Assembly: GCF_002261425.1 (NCBI RefSeq)
Contig: NZ_NEVJ01000003.1
Location: 3,348,001 to 3,412,000 of the forward strand
Origin: Bordetella genomosp. 9
Lineage (GTDB): Bacteria; Pseudomonadota; Gammaproteobacteria; Burkholderiales; Burkholderiaceae_B
Length of the DNA stretch: 64,000 nt
Direction of reading: 5' to 3'
Below the pieces are notes generated by a model. It ran no database searches and was not told where the DNA came from. It saw only the letters and a list, made by a program, of their open reading frames with translations. Below, one piece after another: positions 49,361-60,113 of this stretch. Every line of letters starts with the position of its first letter. The first letter of the stretch is position 1. Made by a program: the position numbers and the translations under genes.

Positions 49361-50188
49361 TTACTTGCGCTTGCGCCGTTGGACGATCATGTTGTTCGTC
49401 CGCTTGTTGCTACGGGTCTTGTAACCCTTAGCCGGAGTACCCCACGGGCTGACCGGTTCGCGGGCCTCGCCGGTACGGCCTTCGCCGCCACCGTGCGGGT
49501 GATCCACCGGGTTCATGGCGACGCCACGAACCGTCGGACGCACACCGCGCCAACGCATCGCACCGGCCTTGCCGATCTGGCGCAGGCTGTGTTCTTCATT
49601 ACCGACTTCGCCGATCGTGGCGCGGCACTCGATGTGCACGCGACGCACTTCGCCGGAACGCAGGCGGACCTGGGCGTACGTACCTTCACGCGCCAGCAGC
49701 ACGGCGGAAGCACCCGCCGAGCGAACCATCTGCGCACCCTTGCCGGGCAGCATCTCGACGCAATGTATCGTCGTACCGACCGGGATATTGCGGATCGGCA
49801 GCGTATTGCCGGCGCGGATCGGGGCTTCGATACCCGACAGCAGGGTCGCACCGACCTCCACACCACGCGGAGCGATGATGTAGCGACGTTCGCCGTCGGC
49901 ATAGCACAGCAGTGCCAGGTGCGCCGTACGGTTGGGGTCGTACTCCAGGCGCTCGACCTTGGCGGGGATGCCGTCCTTGTCGCGACGGAAGTCGACGATA
50001 CGGTAATGCTGCTTGTGACCACCGCCACGATGACGGACGGTGATGTGGCCGTTGTTGTTACGGCCCGAGCCGCGCTTCTTCTTTTCCAGCAAAGAAGCGA
50101 CCGGCGCGCCCTTGTGCAGGTTCGGGCTGACGACCTTCACCATGCCGCGACGGCCGGCGGAGGTCGGTTTCATTTTCACGAGGGCCAT
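49361..50188 (-). CDS. rplB: 50S ribosomal protein L2
   Basis: 275 residues. [40 protein letters not shown] and the catalytic-region signature [16 protein letters not shown]. Essential for peptidyl transfer and subunit association. It abuts rplW with no gap. Confidence 0.98.
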   Translation of the reverse strand: MALVKMKPTSAGRRGMVKVVSPNLHKGAPVASLLEKKKRGSGRNNNGHITVRHRGGGHKQHYRIVDFRRDKDGIPAKVERLEYDPNRTAHLALLCYADGERRYIIAPRGVEVGATLLSGIEAPIRAGNTLPIRNIPVGTTIHCVEMLPGKGAQMVRSAGASAVLLAREGTYAQVRLRSGEVRRVHIECRATIGEVGNEEHSLRQIGKAGAMRWRGVRPTVRGVAMNPVDHPHGGGEGRTGEAREPVSPWGTPAKGYKTRSNKRTNNMIVQRRKRK

Positions 50189-50485
50189 TTACTTCACCTC
50201 CGCAAAGTCGATTTCCTGGCCTTCCTTGAGCGACACATAGGCCTTGCGCTCATTGCGGCGGCGACCCATGAATCGGCCAAAGCGCTTGACTTTGCCCTTG
50301 CGATTGAGGACCTGCACGGACTCGACCTGCACCTTGAAGAGCAGTTCGACGGCAGCCTTGATTTCCGGCTTGGTGGCGGTGTCGACCACGCGGAAAGCGA
50401 CTTGCTGATTTTTCTCGGCGACGAAGGTGGCCTTTTCGGTCACGATCGGAGCCAGGAGCACCTGCATCAAGCGTTCGGTGTTCAT
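50189..50485 (-). CDS. rplW: 50S ribosomal protein L23
   Basis: 98 residues. Starts [20 protein letters not shown] and contains [20 protein letters not shown]. Docking site for trigger factor and SRP at the tunnel exit. Start overlaps the rplD stop. Confidence 0.98.
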   Translation of the reverse strand: MNTERLMQVLLAPIVTEKATFVAEKNQQVAFRVVDTATKPEIKAAVELLFKVQVESVQVLNRKGKVKRFGRFMGRRRNERKAYVSLKEGQEIDFAEVK

Positions 50486-51099
50486 CCCAGCATCTCCTCG
50501 AGTTGAGCGATCGCGGGCTTGGTGATCAGCACCTTACGGTAGTGGATCAGCGACAGCGGATCGGCATAACGCGGTTCAACCACGGCAACGTGCGGCAGGT
50601 TGCGGGTGGCGAGGTAAACATTTTCATCGACGGTGTCGGTGATGATCAGCACGGAATCCAGGCCCAGTTCCTTCAGCTTGGCCGCGGCCAGCTTGGTCTT
50701 GGGGGTATCCAGCGTGAACGTATCGACGACGGCGATGCGGTCTTCGCGAGCCAGCTGCGACAGGATCGAGCGGATCCCGGCACGGTACATCTTCTTGTTG
50801 ACCTTCTGGCTGAAGTTCTCGTCGGGCGAGTTCGGGAAAATCCGGCCGCCCCCACGCCACAGCGGCGACGAGGTCATACCGGCGCGCGCGCGGCCGGTAC
50901 CCTTCTGGCGCCAGGGCTTCTTGGTGGAGTGCTTGACTTCCGAACGGTCCTTCTGGGCACGGTTGCCGCTGCGGGCATTGGCCTGGAAAGCGACGACGAT
51001 CTGGTGGATCAGCGCTTCGTTGTAGTCACGACCGAAAACGGTGTCGGGCGCGCTGAACGTCGCGGCCTGACCTTGGTCATTCAGGAGCTTGAGTTCCAT
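50482..51099 (-). CDS. rplD: 50S ribosomal protein L4
   Basis: 205 residues. The extended loop [20 protein letters not shown] and [20 protein letters not shown] define L4. In E. coli L4 represses its own operon by attenuation in the S10 leader; here rpsJ is split off, so any such control would act on the rplC leader. Confidence 0.98.
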   Translation of the reverse strand: MELKLLNDQGQAATFSAPDTVFGRDYNEALIHQIVVAFQANARSGNRAQKDRSEVKHSTKKPWRQKGTGRARAGMTSSPLWRGGGRIFPNSPDENFSQKVNKKMYRAGIRSILSQLAREDRIAVVDTFTLDTPKTKLAAAKLKELGLDSVLIITDTVDENVYLATRNLPHVAVVEPRYADPLSLIHYRKVLITKPAIAQLEEMLG

Positions 51100-51104
51100 G
51101 GTGC

Positions 51105-51794
51105 TTACGCTCCCTTCTTGGCCGGGGCCTTGATGGCCGGACGCACGACGATGTCCGCGCCCTTGTGGCCCGGGACGGCGCCCTTGACCAGCAGCAGGCC
51201 GCGCTCGGCGTCGACGCGCACCACGTCCAGGTTCTGGACGGTACGGGTCGCATCGCCCAGGTGACCGGACATGCGCTTGCCGGGGAAAATACGGCCGGGA
51301 TCCTGCGCCTGGCCGATGGAGCCGGGCACGCGGTGCGAGCGCGAGTTACCGTGCGACGCGCGCTGCGAACCGAAGTGGTGGCGCTTGATCGTACCGGCGA
51401 AACCCTTACCGATGGTGGTGCCCGTCACGTCGACCTGCTGGCCGGCTTCGAACACGCTTTCCACGGCGATCACGGCGCCAGCCGCGAATTCGGCGGCACG
51501 GGCGGGATCGAGGCGGAATTCCTTCAGGATGCTGCCGGCTTCAACGCCGGCTTTGGCGTAGTGGCCCGTCTGGGCCTTCGTCACGCGCGAGGCACGGCGC
51601 GTGCCGTAAGTCACCTGGACGGCGGCGTAGCCGTCGGCTTCCAGAGACTTCACCTGGGTCACACGGTTGTTCGACACGTCCAGCACGGTCACCGGAATGG
51701 ATTCGCCATCCTCGGTGAAAATGCGGGTCATGCCGACCTTGCGACCCACCAGCCCGAGCCGGAACGCGGCGGGCGTGGGTGTCGAATTCGACAT
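51105..51794 (-). CDS. rplC: 50S ribosomal protein L3
   Basis: 229 residues from ATG 51794 ([20 protein letters not shown]), with GGAGA 5 bp upstream. Core block [20 protein letters not shown] is diagnostic, including the methylated Gln region. First gene of its transcript: upstream are a candidate promoter and the rpsJ terminator. Ten N-terminal residues precede the usual start region. Confidence 0.97.
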   Translation of the reverse strand: MSNSTPTPAAFRLGLVGRKVGMTRIFTEDGESIPVTVLDVSNNRVTQVKSLEADGYAAVQVTYGTRRASRVTKAQTGHYAKAGVEAGSILKEFRLDPARAAEFAAGAVIAVESVFEAGQQVDVTGTTIGKGFAGTIKRHHFGSQRASHGNSRSHRVPGSIGQAQDPGRIFPGKRMSGHLGDATRTVQNLDVVRVDAERGLLLVKGAVPGHKGADIVVRPAIKAPAKKGA

Positions 51795-51949
51795 CGTTTT
51801 CTCCATTCCCGACTGCGATTGGTCGGGGCTAATCAGGCAAGGTAACGGCTTGCCCTACAGTTTTCGGCGTCGCCCCCGATTCCGGGATTGATTCCGAGAA
51901 ATCGTGAACGACGCACGTATGCAACTCTGCCAAAAATGGCAAGTTTGCG

Positions 51950-51979
51950 AGTTTAGCAGGTTTCCAGGCCGATCCGCAA
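51950..51979 (-). promoter_or_regulatory. Candidate sigma-70 promoter for rplC-rpsQ
   Basis: Minus strand: -35 TTGCGG (51974-51979), 18-bp spacer, extended -10 TGC-TAAACT (hexamer 51950-51955). It lies between the rpsJ terminator and rplC, and has the same TTGCG-N18 design as the candidate rplN promoter. Confidence 0.45.
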
Positions 51980-52025
51980 GTGATCGACCTCATGGACTGC
52001 AGCGAAACAACGCCGCCGCAAAACA

Positions 52026-52060
52026 AACCAGGCCGCCGGGTGTTCACCGGCGGCCTGGTT
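52026..52060 (-). terminator. Rho-independent terminator after rpsJ
   Basis: Perfect 14-bp stem AACCAGGCCGCCGG with CCGGCGGCCTGGTT, 7-nt loop, then TGTTTTG on the minus strand, 37 bp past the rpsJ stop. Confidence 0.9.
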
Positions 52061-52096
52061 CATGTCACTGCATCGTCACGGAAAAGCCCGGGACGA

Positions 52097-52408
52097 CTAC
52101 TCCAGCGCGATCTCGACGTCCACGCCGGCAGCCAGGTCCAGGCGCATCAGCGCGTCGACGGTCTTGTCGGTGGGATCGACGATGTCCATCAGGCGCTGAT
52201 GGGTACGGATCTCGAACTGGTCGCGCGACGTCTTGTTGACGTGCGGCGAACGCAGCACGTCATAACGACGGATGCGCGTGGGCAGCGGCACGGGACCGCG
52301 CACGACGGCGCCGGTGCGCTTGGCGGTGTCGACGATTTCAGCAGCCGACTGATCGATCAGCTTGTAATCGAACGCTTTCAGGCGGATGCGGATTTTCTGG
52401 TTTTTCAT
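52097..52408 (-). CDS. rpsJ: 30S ribosomal protein S10
   Basis: 103 residues. [20 protein letters not shown] and [20 protein letters not shown]. Also the NusE elongation factor. It ends the str transcript (rpsL-rpsG-fusA-tuf-rpsJ) and is followed by a strong terminator. Confidence 0.98.
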   Translation of the reverse strand: MKNQKIRIRLKAFDYKLIDQSAAEIVDTAKRTGAVVRGPVPLPTRIRRYDVLRSPHVNKTSRDQFEIRTHQRLMDIVDPTDKTVDALMRLDLAAGVDVEIALE

Positions 52409-52430
52409 GGCGTTTCCTAAAGAACGAGAG

Positions 52431-52455
52431 GGGGCGGCGATATCGGTGCCGCCCC
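52431..52455 (-). other. Hairpin between tuf and rpsJ
   Basis: Arms GGGGCGGC and GCCGCCCC with a 9-nt loop; on the minus strand a CT-rich tract with a short TTT follows. Weak terminator or mRNA-stabilising element that would lower rpsJ relative to tuf. Confidence 0.45.
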
Positions 52456-52470
52456 GAGCGGCGTCGTGAA

Positions 52471-53661
<1,191 letters not shown>

Positions 53662-53705
53662 GATCTCTTATCCTTTGAACTTTCAAGGAAACTCGTTAAT
53701 TGCGG

Positions 53706-53726
53706 CGTCCCGGCGCGGCCGGGACG
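53706..53726 (-). other. Hairpin between fusA and tuf
   Basis: Nine-bp perfect stem CGTCCCGGC with GCCGGGACG and a 3-nt loop in the 78-bp gap. No T-run, so an RNA-processing or stabilising structure rather than a terminator. Confidence 0.5.
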
Positions 53727-53739
53727 TATCGCGGATGAT

Positions 53740-55845
<2,106 letters not shown>

Positions 55846-55863
55846 GTTTGATAAATCCTTTGA

Positions 55864-56334
55864 TTACCAGCGGAAATGGCTGAAAGCCTTGTTGGCTTCG
55901 GCCATCTTGTGCGTGTCTTCGCGCTTCTTCATCGCGGCGCCGCGGCCTTCCGACGCATCGAGCAGTTCGCCAGCCAGGCGCAGGTCCATCGACTTTTCGC
56001 CGCGCTTCTTGGCGGCTTCGCGCAGCCAGCGCATGGCCAGGGCCAGGCGGCGCACGGGGCGCACTTCAACCGGCACCTGATAGTTGGCGCCGCCGACGCG
56101 GCGGCTCTTCACTTCGACGATGGGCTTGATGTTGTTGATGGCGGTGCTGAACACTTCCAGCGGATCCTTGCCGCTCTTGGTTTGCACCTGCTCGAGGGCA
56201 CCGTAGACGATGCGCTCGGCGACGGCCTTCTTGCCGTCCAGCATCACAACGTTCATGAACTTGGCGAGCTCGACGCTGCCGAACTTGGGATCGGGCAGGA
56301 TCTCGCGCTTGGGGACTTCGCGACGACGGGGCAT
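55864..56334 (-). CDS. rpsG: 30S ribosomal protein S7
   Basis: 156 residues. [20 protein letters not shown] and [20 protein letters not shown]. Primary 16S 3'-domain binder and, in E. coli, the str repressor. The 187-bp gap after rpsL contains several GC-rich self-complementary stretches but no T-run. Confidence 0.98.
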   Translation of the reverse strand: MPRRREVPKREILPDPKFGSVELAKFMNVVMLDGKKAVAERIVYGALEQVQTKSGKDPLEVFSTAINNIKPIVEVKSRRVGGANYQVPVEVRPVRRLALAMRWLREAAKKRGEKSMDLRLAGELLDASEGRGAAMKKREDTHKMAEANKAFSHFRW

Positions 56335-56521
56335 TTCTTGCTTCCTTGTGTCAGTTCAGTTGAACCACGGCGTTGGCCATGGCCACGGCCATCCAGACGG
56401 GATGACCACTTACGTGCCGCGCTAAAAACCGGGCGCGGCTGCACGGGGGCGGACGGCTCGGGCCGCCCGCGCAGGCATATCGGACCCGAGGCCCGCGGGC
56501 CTGAGACCGAGGCCTGGTGAC

Positions 56522-56899
56522 TCAGGCCTTCTTCGGGCGCTTGGCGCCGTACTTCGAACGGGCCTGCTTGCGATCCTTCACGCCTTGCAGGTCCAGCGAG
56601 CCGCGCACGATGTGGTAGCGCACGCCCGGCAGGTCCTTCACACGGCCGCCGCGCACCAGCACGACAGAGTGTTCCTGCAGGTTGTGGCCTTCGCCGCCAA
56701 TGTACGAAATGACTTCGTAGCCATTGGTCAGGCGCACCTTGGCGACCTTACGCAGTGCGGAGTTCGGCTTCTTGGGGGTGGTGGTGTACACGCGCGTGCA
56801 CACGCCGCGTCGCTGAGGGCAATTCTCGAGCGCGGGGCTCTTGCTCTTGACGATGCTGACTTCGCGCGGCTTGCGCACGAGTTGGCTGATGGTAGGCAT
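56522..56899 (-). CDS. rpsL: 30S ribosomal protein S12
   Basis: 125 residues from ATG 56899 ([20 protein letters not shown]). The decoding loops [18 protein letters not shown] and [19 protein letters not shown] have Lys at the positions equivalent to 42/43 and 87/88, so streptomycin-sensitive by sequence. First gene of the str transcript. Confidence 0.98.
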   Translation of the reverse strand: MPTISQLVRKPREVSIVKSKSPALENCPQRRGVCTRVYTTTPKKPNSALRKVAKVRLTNGYEVISYIGGEGHNLQEHSVVLVRGGRVKDLPGVRYHIVRGSLDLQGVKDRKQARSKYGAKRPKKA

Positions 56900-57227
56900 G
56901 ACCTGGAAATTCCCTTTTACGTACCACTGGTAAGTACTTTCGTACTCGCCCCCTCCGCCCCGGCAGCCCGGCGGGCAGCGGTTCACAGGGGAGGCAGTTC
57001 GCGCAAAACCGCCTCAAACAGTTACGTTAAAAGAGCGGGTCTTGCAGACAAATAAAGCGCACAAAACCTGCTTTGCCCGCCAGCCAGGCTGGATTGGGCG
57101 GGGCCCTGGTTTAGCTTTGAGCTTAGCCTGGGCAGGGTTTTGTACGCGGATAAATCAGTAAGCCCATGAATTTAGCGCAGTTCCGGGGCCCTGTCAAAAG
57201 CTTTCCCGGGAAAACCCCTAAGCGACG
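56900..57227. other. Leader region of the str operon
   Basis: 328 bp without a gene between the pseudokinase stop and rpsL. It contains a near-consensus promoter at its distal end and an AT-richer segment at 57015-57075. The predicted leader is ~260 nt. Confidence 0.65.
57169..57197 (-). promoter_or_regulatory. Sigma-70 promoter of the str operon (rpsL-rpsG-fusA-tuf-rpsJ)
   Basis: Minus strand: perfect -35 TTGACA (57192-57197), 17-bp spacer, -10 TAAATT (57169-57174). Start of transcription would be near 57162. It lies 31 bp beyond the stop codon of the upstream pseudokinase gene. Confidence 0.7.
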
Positions 57228-58565
57228 CTACTGGAACACATGGCGGATGGTGGCCGGCTGGCCGGGCTTCAGATCGAGCGACAGCCGATAGGGCGGCAGG
57301 TCGGCGTTGCGCACTTCCACCGTATGCCGCCCCGCCGGCAGGTTCAAGGTTTTGACGGGGGGACTGATCCCCCGCGAAACCCCGTCGACGAAGATTTCGC
57401 CCCACGGCTGGATATCCACCTTGACGGCCACCGTCGCGGGACGCGCCGGGCGCGCGGCCGGCGCGCCGGTTTCCGGTGTGGCCGGGTTGGTCGTGGGGTT
57501 GGCCGCCGGATTGGCTGCCGGAAACGCGGCCTCGTTGACGGGCGAAGCCGCCGAACCCGCCGCCTGCCCGTTCGCGGCGCCTCCGGGGGCGTCGGCCGCT
57601 ACGGACGGCGATGGCCCGCCAGCCGGACGAGCCGCGTCGCCGGCACCCGCGGCGCCCGGGCCCGGCGGCGTCCCGGCCGCGCCGGGCGTGCCTTTCGAAG
57701 CGTCGGCCGTACCCTGCGCGAACGGCGATGGCGCGGGGCTGCCCGAGGAAGACCGAGACGACAGCACGACCGGACTCGCCACGCGGCTTTCGGCCCGCTG
57801 GGCCGGCCTTTCATCGCGGTTCAGCCAGGCCCACACCCCCGCGGCGACCAGGGCGCCGGCCAGTATGGCCGCCACGCCGCCCAGGCCGCGGCGGCGGCCG
57901 CTGCCCGGCCGCGCCGCGTCCGCGCCGCCGCCCCGGGGCATCGCGCCGGCGCCGCGCGCGTCCAGCGCGGCGTCTTCCTGGGTTTCAGGCACGCAGGAGA
58001 TCCCCAGCATGCCGCAGAGTTCCTCGACCGATTGCGGACGCTGGGCAGGCGCCAGCGACAATCCATGGTCGATCACCGCCAGGAAGGCGGCGTCATAGCC
58101 GCGTGGCGCGCGCGCCGTAAGCGGTACGTATTGATCGTTGGAGCGTCGCGCCAGCGCATGGGGCGGCTGCGTCCCGCTGACCAGCGAACACATGACGGCG
58201 CACAGGGCATAGACGTCGGTCCATGGCCCGCAGGCCTGCACTGGGTCGGGATCGAACTGCTCGACAGCCGCGAAACACGACGCCGGCTCCATCGACCCGG
58301 GATGGTCCGGGTAGAGCGCGGGCACCATGAGATGGGCATAGCCGAATTCGTCCAGGCCGACGGTATGGACCGAGATGGCGCCATGCACCTTGCCCTGCCG
58401 GTGCGCCGCCATGAGTTCCGGCGCGATTTCGGAGACCACGCGGCCGATCCGCTTCTGCGGCACGCCGCCCGCCGACGCGGCGGCGATCGCCGCCAGGGGC
58501 CTATAACCGAAAGGCTCCGGCGCGGGATGTTCCCCGCCGGGCATGAAGGCCGGCGATACAGACAT
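57228..58565 (-). CDS. Membrane-anchored pseudokinase with C-terminal PEGA domain
   Basis: 445 residues from ATG 58565 (GGAG 8 bp upstream). Residues ~30-190 resemble only the C-lobe of a Ser/Thr kinase: alphaE and catalytic loop read LMAAHRQGKVHGAISVHT, where HRD-x-x-x-x-N should be; the DFG region is replaced by LDEFGYAHLMVP; the alphaF part GPWTDVYALCAVMCSLVSG and the RPQSVEELCGML end are well kept. No glycine loop or VAIK lysine. One membrane helix (~225-247), a ~110-residue Ala/Pro/Gly linker, then a PEGA domain (VDIQPWGEIFVDGVSRG; LPAGRHTVEVRN). Predicted catalytically dead scaffold with a periplasmic PEGA head. Divergent from the TssQ-like gene. Confidence 0.7.
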   Translation of the reverse strand: MSVSPAFMPGGEHPAPEPFGYRPLAAIAAASAGGVPQKRIGRVVSEIAPELMAAHRQGKVHGAISVHTVGLDEFGYAHLMVPALYPDHPGSMEPASCFAAVEQFDPDPVQACGPWTDVYALCAVMCSLVSGTQPPHALARRSNDQYVPLTARAPRGYDAAFLAVIDHGLSLAPAQRPQSVEELCGMLGISCVPETQEDAALDARGAGAMPRGGGADAARPGSGRRRGLGGVAAILAGALVAAGVWAWLNRDERPAQRAESRVASPVVLSSRSSSGSPAPSPFAQGTADASKGTPGAAGTPPGPGAAGAGDAARPAGGPSPSVAADAPGGAANGQAAGSAASPVNEAAFPAANPAANPTTNPATPETGAPAARPARPATVAVKVDIQPWGEIFVDGVSRGISPPVKTLNLPAGRHTVEVRNADLPPYRLSLDLKPGQPATIRHVFQ

Positions 58566-59036
58566 CGTTTTGACTCCGAAACCCATCCCGCATCCCCCGC
58601 GACCGGCCGAGCGCCGCGCCCGCAATTCCTTGACGCCTCATCCGCGTATTCGTCCCCCGCGCTAATCCCTACGCGGGGGATGAAGCCGGAGCGCCGAAAT
58701 CATTTGGACGAGGTAAGAAATGGATTGAATCATGAAGCACGCCCGCTGACACCATGTCGTGCGCGCTTTGCAACGTCGCATCGGGCGTTCCTACGGGGAT
58801 CGTTAACATTCAATAGCATCTTTTACCTTTTCGGTAGTTATCCTGAGGGTGACGAGAGGAAGATTGCGCGGACCCCGCACCGCGCCGGCCACTCGTGTAC
58901 TCGAACGTAATATCCTTCGTCCACCCGCTTGTCCTCGGACGGGTGGGCAAGACACAATATGTCGCGGTTTAAACATGCCGCACACGGCGCCCAGGACCAT
59001 CCAGGGCCCGTCAGTCATCGCATACCAGGCTCCGAC
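58566..59036. other. Divergent regulatory region, pseudokinase / TssQ-like gene
   Basis: 471 bp with no supported gene, clearly AT-richer than its surroundings around 58690-58850. It contains a 9-bp dyad near the pseudokinase start and TACC-TTTTC-GGTA at about 58824-58836. I could not identify a convincing sigma-70 or sigma-54 promoter. Confidence 0.55.
58653..58680. promoter_or_regulatory. Perfect 9-bp inverted repeat upstream of the pseudokinase gene
   Basis: Arms TCCCCCGCG (58653-58661) and CGCGGGGGA (58672-58680) with a 10-bp spacer, about 88 bp before the pseudokinase ATG. Operator-sized dyad; no T-run, so not a terminator. Confidence 0.45.
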
Positions 59037-59435
59037 ATGCATATCCTCGTTCGTTTGATGTTGACCGGCACGGTGGCGGCCCTCGCCGCATGCGCCGCCC
59101 CTCCCGCGCCGCCGCCGCCGCCCCCCGCCCCCAGCCAGGCGGCCGTCGATGCCCTGGCCCAGGTGCGCGACCGCTACCAGGCGGGCGCCTACGGGGACGT
59201 CATCCGCACCGTCGCGACGTCGGACGCACTGGCGACGGCGCCCGCCGACATGCGCGTGGAATCCCTCAAGCTGCAGGCGTTCAGCTACTGCGTGACAGGC
59301 TATCGCGCGCTATGCGAGGATGACTTCAAGCGCATCCTGGAACTGGACCCGGCCTTCACATTGGGACCGGCGGAGATCGGCCATCCCCTCTGGGGCCCGG
59401 TCTTCCAGCGCGCGAAGGCCGCGAACGGCGGCTGA
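59037..59435 (+). CDS. TssQ-like (type VI secretion-associated) lipoprotein
   Basis: 132 residues. Lipoprotein signal with lipobox LAAC, Cys at 19, followed by a Pro/Ala-rich tether ([10 protein letters not shown]), then a compact helical domain: QVRDRYQAGAYGDVIRTV, RVESLKLQAFSYCVTGYRA and CEDDFKRILELDPAFTL, a TPR-like pattern. The layout matches the TssQ family of lipoproteins found with T6SS genes in Burkholderiales. No T6SS core gene is in this window, so it is an orphan here or works with the neighbours. Start ATG 59037 chosen to give a standard signal peptide; upstream frame is unrelated. Next gene follows after 18 bp. Confidence 0.6.
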   Translation: MHILVRLMLTGTVAALAACAAPPAPPPPPPAPSQAAVDALAQVRDRYQAGAYGDVIRTVATSDALATAPADMRVESLKLQAFSYCVTGYRALCEDDFKRILELDPAFTLGPAEIGHPLWGPVFQRAKAANGG

Positions 59436-59453
59436 ACCCTGAAGGAACCCGCA

Positions 59454-59915
59454 GTGGATTTACCCTTGTACGCCGACCCGGCATTCATCCAGTTGCTGCG
59501 CGGCAGCCACGAACGCCTGCTGGGCCGGCCGTTGCTTCCCCGGCCCATGGAAGCGCGGCAGGCCGCCCATTGGCTGTATGAAGAAGCGCCCTTCGAGGTA
59601 CTGGCCCATGACACCGGCGCCGATCCCCGCTTCATCTATGGCAACAAGGCGGCGCAGCGACGCTTCGAGTACGACTGGGACGAGCTTACCCGGCTGCCCT
59701 CGCGGCTATCGGCCGAAGCGCCGAATCGCGAGGAACGGGAACGTTTCCTGGAACGCGTGCGGCGCACGGGCTTCGAAAGCGGGTACTGCGGTATCCGCAT
59801 CACCAAGACCGGCAAACGCTTCCTGATCGAGCAGGCCACGCTGTGGGAATTGCGCGACGACGACGGCGGCGTCCACGGACAGGCGGTGGTGATTCCTCGC
59901 ACCTCCGATCTTTGA
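59454..59915 (+). CDS. MEKHLA-domain (PAS-related) protein
   Basis: 153 residues, essentially one domain. LLRGSHERLLGRPLLP, then LYEEAPFEVLAHDTGADPRF, IYGNKAAQRRFEYDWDEL, LPSRLSAEAPNREERERFL and GYCGIRITKTGKRFLIEQAT follow the stand-alone bacterial MEKHLA proteins, which are PAS-like and of unknown function. No cofactor ligand is evident. Starts at GTG 59454 with AAGGA 7 bp upstream, 18 bp behind the TssQ-like gene, so probably the same transcript. Confidence 0.75.
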   Translation: MDLPLYADPAFIQLLRGSHERLLGRPLLPRPMEARQAAHWLYEEAPFEVLAHDTGADPRFIYGNKAAQRRFEYDWDELTRLPSRLSAEAPNREERERFLERVRRTGFESGYCGIRITKTGKRFLIEQATLWELRDDDGGVHGQAVVIPRTSDL

Positions 59916-60113
59916 GACAGGCCGGAACTGATTCGTGGACAGCGCCGCGCTGATGCGCTGGCGGAATATTCCCACGCACCAGGGGAAGGCTCTGCGCTGC
60001 CGGATGCGCGCCGCGCCGACAGACCGGCGCGATAGGCCCACATAGACTCGGCCTGTTCCCAGCAACCTTCCGCCGATTCTGGCGACGCGTATCGCCGGCT
60101 GGATGCGGGCGGC

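Larger units (their letters stand above)
51795..52096. other. rpsJ-rplC junction
   Basis: 302 bp with no gene. From right to left it holds the rpsJ terminator, a candidate promoter, and a ~150-nt rplC leader with a short dyad (TGCCA...TGGCA) at about 51926-51941. In most genomes rpsJ and rplC are only a few bases apart. Confidence 0.65.

Noticed and set aside
58566..59036. Sigma-54 promoter in the divergent region
   Set aside because: A TTGCA is present on the minus strand but the -24 GG element is not at the right distance.
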